Positions 7,856 to 11,579 of a stretch of 11,579 nt of DNA are shown here, one piece after another (position 1 is the stretch's first letter; the number at the start of each line of letters is the position of its first letter). The translations under genes and the position numbers were made by a program. Below the pieces are notes generated by a model. The model did no database searches. It saw only the letters and a list, made by a program, of their open reading frames with translations, and was not told where the DNA came from. This stretch comes from WLWS01 sp047638675 (GTDB taxonomy: Bacteria; Pseudomonadota; Gammaproteobacteria; Eutrophobiales; Eutrophobiaceae): the NCBI GenBank assembly GCA_047638675.1, contig JBLIML010000118.1:1-11579 (forward strand). Direction: 5' to 3'.

Positions 7856-8275
7856 ATGCTCAAACAAGCAATTACAAATGAAGAAATCCAAAAGTGCTTT
7901 CCTGTTATGGCAGAATTGAGGCCACATCTCAAAGCAGAGTCCTTCTTAGATCTGGTGCGCTACATGGAAACTGAAGGTTTTAAAATGGTGTATATAGAAC
8001 AGGCAGAAGAAGTTGTCGCGGTAGCGAGTTATCGGATTTTCACAAATTTGTTTATGGGTAAAAATTTATATGTTGACGATCTTGTTACTTCAGAAAGTGT
8101 TCGATCAAAAGGTTATGGTGAAACCCTGGTTTCATGGTTACGTTCTCAGGCGATAGAAAATGAGTGCGCGTTTTTTCATCTTGATTCAGGAACGCAAAGA
8201 CATCAGGCACACAAGTTTTATTTCAAACAAGGTTTCACCATTGCAAGCTATCACTTTAGCGAGAATTTAATTTGA
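7856..8275 (+). CDS. GNAT family N-acetyltransferase
   Basis: This 139-residue protein is a single GNAT domain. The central strand (about 67-77, KNLYVDDLVTS) leads into motif A, VRSKGYGETLVSWL (82-95). There, Arg83-Ser-Lys-Gly-Tyr-Gly88 should form the pyrophosphate-binding loop for acetyl-CoA. The later block FFHLDSGTQRHQAHKFYFKQGF (about 106-127) is the usual motif B, with a Tyr (122) in the position often acting as general acid. The N-terminus (about 1-45) holds the first strand and the two helices that shape the acceptor pocket. Length is normal for the family. AGGA lies 6 nt before the ATG. The gene follows the methyltransferase by 39 bases and converges on the peptidase gene across only 19 bases. 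The substrate could be a small amine, an amino acid or a protein N-terminus, and nothing here decides. Confidence 0.9.
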   Translation: MLKQAITNEEIQKCFPVMAELRPHLKAESFLDLVRYMETEGFKMVYIEQAEEVVAVASYRIFTNLFMGKNLYVDDLVTSESVRSKGYGETLVSWLRSQAIENECAFFHLDSGTQRHQAHKFYFKQGFTIASYHFSENLI

Positions 8276-8294
8276 GGCCCTTATATCTCACCCT

Positions 8295-9806
8295 CTATTG
8301 AGTAAGCTGCTTTGTCAATCGATATAAAAACTCCTGACCTTCGAAGTAAGTCTTAATCTCTATCCTTTCGTTTTGACCGTGCATACGATTATCTTCGATA
8401 TCATTGAATAAACCGGAGACACCATAGACGGGTATGCCGGCATTACGCAGAAAAGCAGCATCGGTTGCCCCCGCACTCATTGTCGGTATCACCGGCACGC
8501 CGGGCCACATTGATTCAGTTATGGATTCCATAATGCCAAGCAACTCCGGTGTAAGTGGAGACGGCGACGACGGATTGGCATGAGTTACCCGGGCTATACT
8601 CATCCCCTCATCACCAACGACATAGCGTAGCGTATTTTCAACATCGTCAATCGATTCACCTGGAAGCACCCGACAATTAACAGTAGCGTTTGCGCGCTGC
8701 GGCAATGCATTGTCTCTATGCCCGGCATTCACCTTCGTCGCCACGCAAGTCGTGCGCAGGCGGGAATTATAAAAAGGTTTGTCCGCCAAAAAAGCAATTG
8801 CTGCCGCGTCTGGCGGCGATTGTAAAACACCGCGCATAGCACTGCGAAGCGGCCCACTCTCAAGTTCGGCAGAACGTTCAAAAAATAAGTGGGTTACCTC
8901 ATTTAATTTAACCGGGAAATCGTAATCTCGAATTTTAGCCAGAGCATCTGCCAGGTGGTAAATCGCATTGTCTTTAACTGGTAAGGAACTGTGCCCACCG
9001 GAATTTGTGAACTCTATGGTAAATGTCTGATAGACCTTCTCGCTAGCCTGAACAGCGTTAGACAGGTATCTCCCTTGTTTCATTGCGCCACCACCGCCTT
9101 CATTCAGGGCGTATTCAGCATCAATCAAATCGCGATGATTTTCAGCCAACCATTTTGCCCCATTATGAGGACCACCCTCTTCATCGGCTGTGAGGGCAAC
9201 GATGATGTCTCGAGTGGGCTGGTAGCCTTCTTCTTTAAGACGTATCAAATTGGCGATGTGAATCGCCGCTTCATCTTTATCATCCATACTGCCCCGGCCA
9301 TAGTAATAACCGTCCTTTTCAGTAAAGATAAAGGGATTGAACTCCCAATCCGCAGGATTGGCTTCAACCACATCGAGGTGTGCTAACAAAAGCAATGGTT
9401 TGAGATCCTTTCCTTTGCCTCTATAACGTGCCACAAGATTTCCTTTACCTGGCACAGGCGTTAGTACCTGAACATCATCACGTGGAAATCCAGCCGCTAT
9501 AAGACGATCCGCCATGGCCTGCGCAGCCTTCGTTGCATCACCCGTACTGTGTGTCGTATCGATTTCGACCAGTTCCTTTAAGAAATCTTTCGCCATTTGC
9601 TGATGTGGCAAAAGATCAGATGTCTCCGTTTTGGCGATTGCAAGCTCTGCACTTGAATCATTAGAGGGACTTGTCTCTGTAAGGGGAGCCGGGGTCGAAC
9701 TCGCAACAGGTTCGGGATCTGAATTGTCCTGGCCGCAGCCAAACATCAAGATCATGCAGAAGACCAGCATCAGCGTGAAATATTTATTCTTCGTAATAAT
9801 CATCAC
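8295..9806 (-). CDS. M20 family metallopeptidase, predicted lipoprotein
   Basis: This 503-residue zinc-dependent hydrolase belongs to the M20/M25/M40 group, which includes carboxypeptidases and aminoacylases. The N-terminus has Lys residues, a hydrophobic core and FGC at 22-24, so Cys24 is a likely lipidation site. A Ser/Thr/Pro-rich acidic tether follows (about 25-65). The expected two-zinc residues are visible: His143 and Asp145 in AHLDVV, bridging Asp176 in GRGSMDDKD, general base Glu209 with ligand Glu210 in TADEEGG, Glu236 in NEGGGG, and His476 in RMHGQNE. The dimerisation lid lies at about 260-375. It probably trims peptides or acyl-amino acids in the periplasm. Asp25 after the Cys could favour retention at the inner membrane, but here residue +2 is Gly, so the outer membrane is more likely. 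The start is GTG at 9806 or ATG at 9803, and GGGAG at 9814-9818 fits the GTG better. Confidence 0.92.
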   Translation of the reverse strand: MMIITKNKYFTLMLVFCMILMFGCGQDNSDPEPVASSTPAPLTETSPSNDSSAELAIAKTETSDLLPHQQMAKDFLKELVEIDTTHSTGDATKAAQAMADRLIAAGFPRDDVQVLTPVPGKGNLVARYRGKGKDLKPLLLLAHLDVVEANPADWEFNPFIFTEKDGYYYGRGSMDDKDEAAIHIANLIRLKEEGYQPTRDIIVALTADEEGGPHNGAKWLAENHRDLIDAEYALNEGGGGAMKQGRYLSNAVQASEKVYQTFTIEFTNSGGHSSLPVKDNAIYHLADALAKIRDYDFPVKLNEVTHLFFERSAELESGPLRSAMRGVLQSPPDAAAIAFLADKPFYNSRLRTTCVATKVNAGHRDNALPQRANATVNCRVLPGESIDDVENTLRYVVGDEGMSIARVTHANPSSPSPLTPELLGIMESITESMWPGVPVIPTMSAGATDAAFLRNAGIPVYGVSGLFNDIEDNRMHGQNERIEIKTYFEGQEFLYRLTKQLTQ

Positions 9807-9813
9807 TTTGTTA

Positions 9814-9818
9814 CTCCC
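9814..9818 (-). promoter_or_regulatory. Ribosome binding site of the M20 peptidase gene
   Basis: GGGAG on the - strand lies 7 nt before the GTG at 9806 and 10 nt before the adjacent ATG at 9803. The spacing slightly favours GTG as the initiator. The two choices differ by one Met. Confidence 0.6.
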
Positions 9819-9876
9819 TAATTAAATTTGTAAAACCAAAATCTGAAACAAGGATGCAAATCCAGTTTTTATAGCA

Positions 9877-9931
9877 TGGATTCCGGCCAAAAGCCGACCG
9901 GAAGCGCGAAGCCTGCCCTTGGGGTATGACG
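9877..9931. repeat. REP-like degenerate palindromic element
   Basis: This 55-nt stretch begins TGGATTCCGG and ends ATGACG. Those are the usual ends of the dispersed TGGATTCC...GGAATGACG palindromes found between genes in many proteobacteria. Inside it, TTCCGG (9881-9886) and CCGGAA (9898-9903) form a perfect inverted repeat. A related fragment, CGTCATTCCCGC, lies at 640-651 in the other convergent gap. The right arm is degenerate. It sits between the end of the oxidoreductase gene and the start of the peptidase gene, so it could also act as a hairpin that limits read-through. Confidence 0.4.
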
Positions 9932-9977
9932 CTATTTCTTTGAATTTGTGAAACTAATCCTTTAACCCGAGTCCAGG

Positions 9978-11198
9978 TTAAGTAATCAATTCCTTCATGG
10001 ATACGTTTTCATCGGCGAGTCTGGCTTTATCGACTTTCACCTTTCCACTAATCAGGCGTTTGCCCATCATAAACTCCGGTGCTTTGTTTACCGCATCAAC
10101 TGAAATCACCACACCCTCTTTCAAATAGAAGGCAGCGAAGCTGCGACTGTTTTCTCGATCACCGCGAATGATGACTTCGTCATAGCCCTGGGATAAGCCG
10201 GCTATCTGTAGCTTTAAATCATATTGGTCAGACCAAAACCAGGGCAAAGCATCGTAGGCTTTCTCCTTTCCACACAAAGTCATGGCCGCCACGCGCGCCT
10301 GGTCAGTGGCATTCTGTACAGACTCGAGTCGAATAGATCGATCATACAAAACATTATGATGAAAAGTACAATCTCCAGCTGCAACGATATCTTTGTCAGA
10401 ACTCCGTGCGAATTCATCGACAAGGATGCCATTAGTCACTTCCAGTCCTGCAGCTTGTGCAAGTTCGACATTGGGCACAATACCAACGCCGATCACAACC
10501 AGATCAGCATCAAACACTGAACCGTCATTGCAAATAACCTTTTCAATATTAACATTCCCTTCTAGTGCCGTGACCCCAACTCCACATCGAATTTCAACTC
10601 CCTCTTCGCTATGAATACGATCAAAAAACGCGGAGACTTCTGGTGCCGTCACGCGTTGCAGTACACGATCCATCATTTCGAGCACGCATACCTCCATGCC
10701 CAATTTTCTTAACACCGCAGCGGTTTCCAAACCAATATAACCGCCGCCTACGATAACGGCTTTCTTACCTGCTGCCACCTTCGTCTTGATTTGCTCTACA
10801 TCGTTCACATCGCGCAGATAATATACGCCGCCGAGATCACTACCTGGCAATTCGACTTTGCGTACTCTTGATCCAAGGGTCAGAGCCAGTTTGTCGTAGC
10901 CGAGGATCTCGCCATTATCCAGTGTCAGTGTTTTCTCCGTGCGGTCGATCGCTACCACTCGGGTATTTAACTTAAATTCAATGTCGGCCTTTTCATACAC
11001 CATCAGTGGCCGAATATAAATATCATCCAGCGCTTTCTCGCCAGAGAGAAATGTCTTTGACAAAGGTGGTCGATGATAAGGAATGTATGGCTCGTCACCC
11101 ACTACGATAATAGGCCCTTCCCAACCCTCCTGCCTAAGTGTGGGTGCAAGTTGTGCGGCTGCATGACTGGCGCCGATGATGACGCAGGTTTGACTCAT
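9978..11198 (-). CDS. FAD-dependent NAD(P)H:ferredoxin reductase-type oxidoreductase
   Basis: This 406-residue flavoprotein resembles putidaredoxin and rhodocoxin reductases, which pass electrons from NAD(P)H through FAD to a small ferredoxin. The N-terminal FAD site is IIGASHAAAQLA (7-18), followed by PYHRPPLSK (40-48), a hallmark of this family. The NAD(P)H site is VGGGYIGLE (150-158), and the acidic residue at the end of the next strand (Glu174) suggests NADH. The second FAD motif is VAAGDCTFH (272-280). The C-terminal domain (about 320-400), with WFWSDQYDLKLQIAG, is the usual reductase C-terminal domain. ATG at 11198 was chosen because GGAGAA (11203-11208) precedes it; the TTG four codons upstream overlaps that site. 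The gene starts 19 nt after the bioA stop, so it is probably co-transcribed. No ferredoxin, P450 or dioxygenase is nearby, so the partner is unknown. Confidence 0.92.
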   Translation of the reverse strand: MSQTCVIIGASHAAAQLAPTLRQEGWEGPIIVVGDEPYIPYHRPPLSKTFLSGEKALDDIYIRPLMVYEKADIEFKLNTRVVAIDRTEKTLTLDNGEILGYDKLALTLGSRVRKVELPGSDLGGVYYLRDVNDVEQIKTKVAAGKKAVIVGGGYIGLETAAVLRKLGMEVCVLEMMDRVLQRVTAPEVSAFFDRIHSEEGVEIRCGVGVTALEGNVNIEKVICNDGSVFDADLVVIGVGIVPNVELAQAAGLEVTNGILVDEFARSSDKDIVAAGDCTFHHNVLYDRSIRLESVQNATDQARVAAMTLCGKEKAYDALPWFWSDQYDLKLQIAGLSQGYDEVIIRGDRENSRSFAAFYLKEGVVISVDAVNKAPEFMMGKRLISGKVKVDKARLADENVSMKELIT

Positions 11199-11202
11199 GG
11201 TG

Positions 11203-11208
11203 TTCTCC
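11203..11208 (-). promoter_or_regulatory. Ribosome binding site of the oxidoreductase gene
   Basis: GGAGAA on the - strand lies 4 nt before the ATG at 11198 (GGAG lies 6 nt before). It sits in the 19-nt gap after the bioA stop codon. It overlaps the alternative TTG codon and so rules that codon out as the start. Confidence 0.7.
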
Positions 11209-11217
11209 AATAAATTT

Positions 11218-11579
11218 TTATACTATTGCCTTGACGACATCAAAAATAGCATCGCATAGTTTATTAAGATCATCTGTCTCTATGATATAGGGTGGCATCA
11301 CATAAACCAATTTCCCAAAGGGCCGCACCCACACACCACGTGAAACAAACTCTGCTGGTACTGTATGCATATTGACTTGCTTATCCAGTTCGACAACGCC
11401 GATGGCACCAAGTACACGCACATCAACAACATTGGCTAAATCGCCACATTTAGCCAAACCTTGCTGTAGTTCGGCTTCGATGAAGCTGACTTTTTGTTCC
11501 CATTCGGTTTCCAATAACAAATTAATACTGGCCAATGCCACCGAACAAGCCAGCGGATTCGCCATAAACGTAGGGCCGT
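11218..11579 (-). CDS. bioA: Adenosylmethionine-8-amino-7-oxononanoate aminotransferase, C-terminal part
   Basis: This is the last 119 or so codons of BioA, a PLP enzyme that transfers an amino group from S-adenosylmethionine to 7-keto-8-aminopelargonate (KAPA) to make 7,8-diaminopelargonate (DAPA) in biotin synthesis. The frame stays open to the right edge (GPTFMANPLACSVA), so the gene continues outside and the Met at 11565 is internal. The visible part matches my memory of E. coli BioA closely: DVRVLGAIGVVEL, VNMHTVPAEFVSRGVWVRPFGK, and LVYVMPPYII. The Arg of VRPFGK corresponds to the substrate-binding Arg391 of E. coli. The PLP lysine lies upstream of the window and cannot be checked. The oxidoreductase gene follows directly on the same strand. 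No other bio gene is visible in this window. Confidence 0.95.
   Translation of the reverse strand, partial: GPTFMANPLACSVALASINLLLETEWEQKVSFIEAELQQGLAKCGDLANVVDVRVLGAIGVVELDKQVNMHTVPAEFVSRGVWVRPFGKLVYVMPPYIIETDDLNKLCDAIFDVVKAIV

Noticed and set aside
8991..9386. A 131-codon open frame on the + strand opposite the peptidase gene
   Set aside because: It is antisense to conserved M20 metal-binding motifs and shows no family features. It is long only because of the codon use of the opposite gene.
9962..9981. Inverted repeat TTAACC/GGTTAA around the oxidoreductase stop codon, as a terminator
   Set aside because: The stem is only 6 bp and no T run follows it on the - strand. It may be chance.
1..11579. 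Defence system, CRISPR array, prophage or integrative element
   Set aside because: No regularly spaced repeats, nuclease, helicase, integrase or toxin-antitoxin pair was seen. All larger frames fall into known housekeeping or accessory enzyme and transport families.

Overview
This 11.6 kb window looks like ordinary chromosomal DNA of a Gram-negative bacterium, most likely a gammaproteobacterium. The evidence is a tripartite-type RND pump with its periplasmic adaptor, a lipoprotein signal on a metallopeptidase, and a BioA C-terminus that resembles the enterobacterial enzyme closely as I remember it. GC content looks moderate by eye. I saw no integrase, transposase, tRNA, rRNA, CRISPR array or phage gene. 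No gap between genes exceeds about 210 bases. The species assignment is inference.

Layout from left to right. (1) Bases 1-597 on the + strand hold the 3' part of a DMT/EamA membrane transporter that is cut by the window edge. (2) Bases 686-6358 on the - strand hold a tight three-gene cluster, read from right to left. It encodes a periplasmic adaptor (5348-6358), an RND inner-membrane pump (2244-5345, 2 nt after the adaptor) and a thiamine-diphosphate enzyme of the acetolactate synthase/benzoylformate decarboxylase superfamily (686-2233, 10 nt after the pump). (3) Bases 6569-8275 on the + strand hold three small single-domain genes: a VOC (glyoxalase-fold) protein, a class I SAM methyltransferase and a GNAT acetyltransferase. 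(4) Bases 8295-9806 on the - strand hold an M20-family metallopeptidase predicted to be a lipoprotein. (5) Bases 9978-11579 on the - strand hold the 3' end of bioA, followed 19 nt later by a ferredoxin-reductase-type FAD/NAD(P)H oxidoreductase.

How the genes may work together. The adaptor and pump should form an envelope export complex that recruits a TolC-like outer membrane channel encoded elsewhere. The ThDP enzyme is so closely coupled to the pump gene that co-expression is likely, and this odd pairing is the most interesting point in the window. The oxidoreductase probably shares a transcript with bioA (biotin synthesis), but no ferredoxin or P450 partner is visible. The + strand trio shows no obvious pathway link.

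I found no convincing evidence of a wholly new system. The findings are context oddities, residue substitutions and small intergenic repeats.
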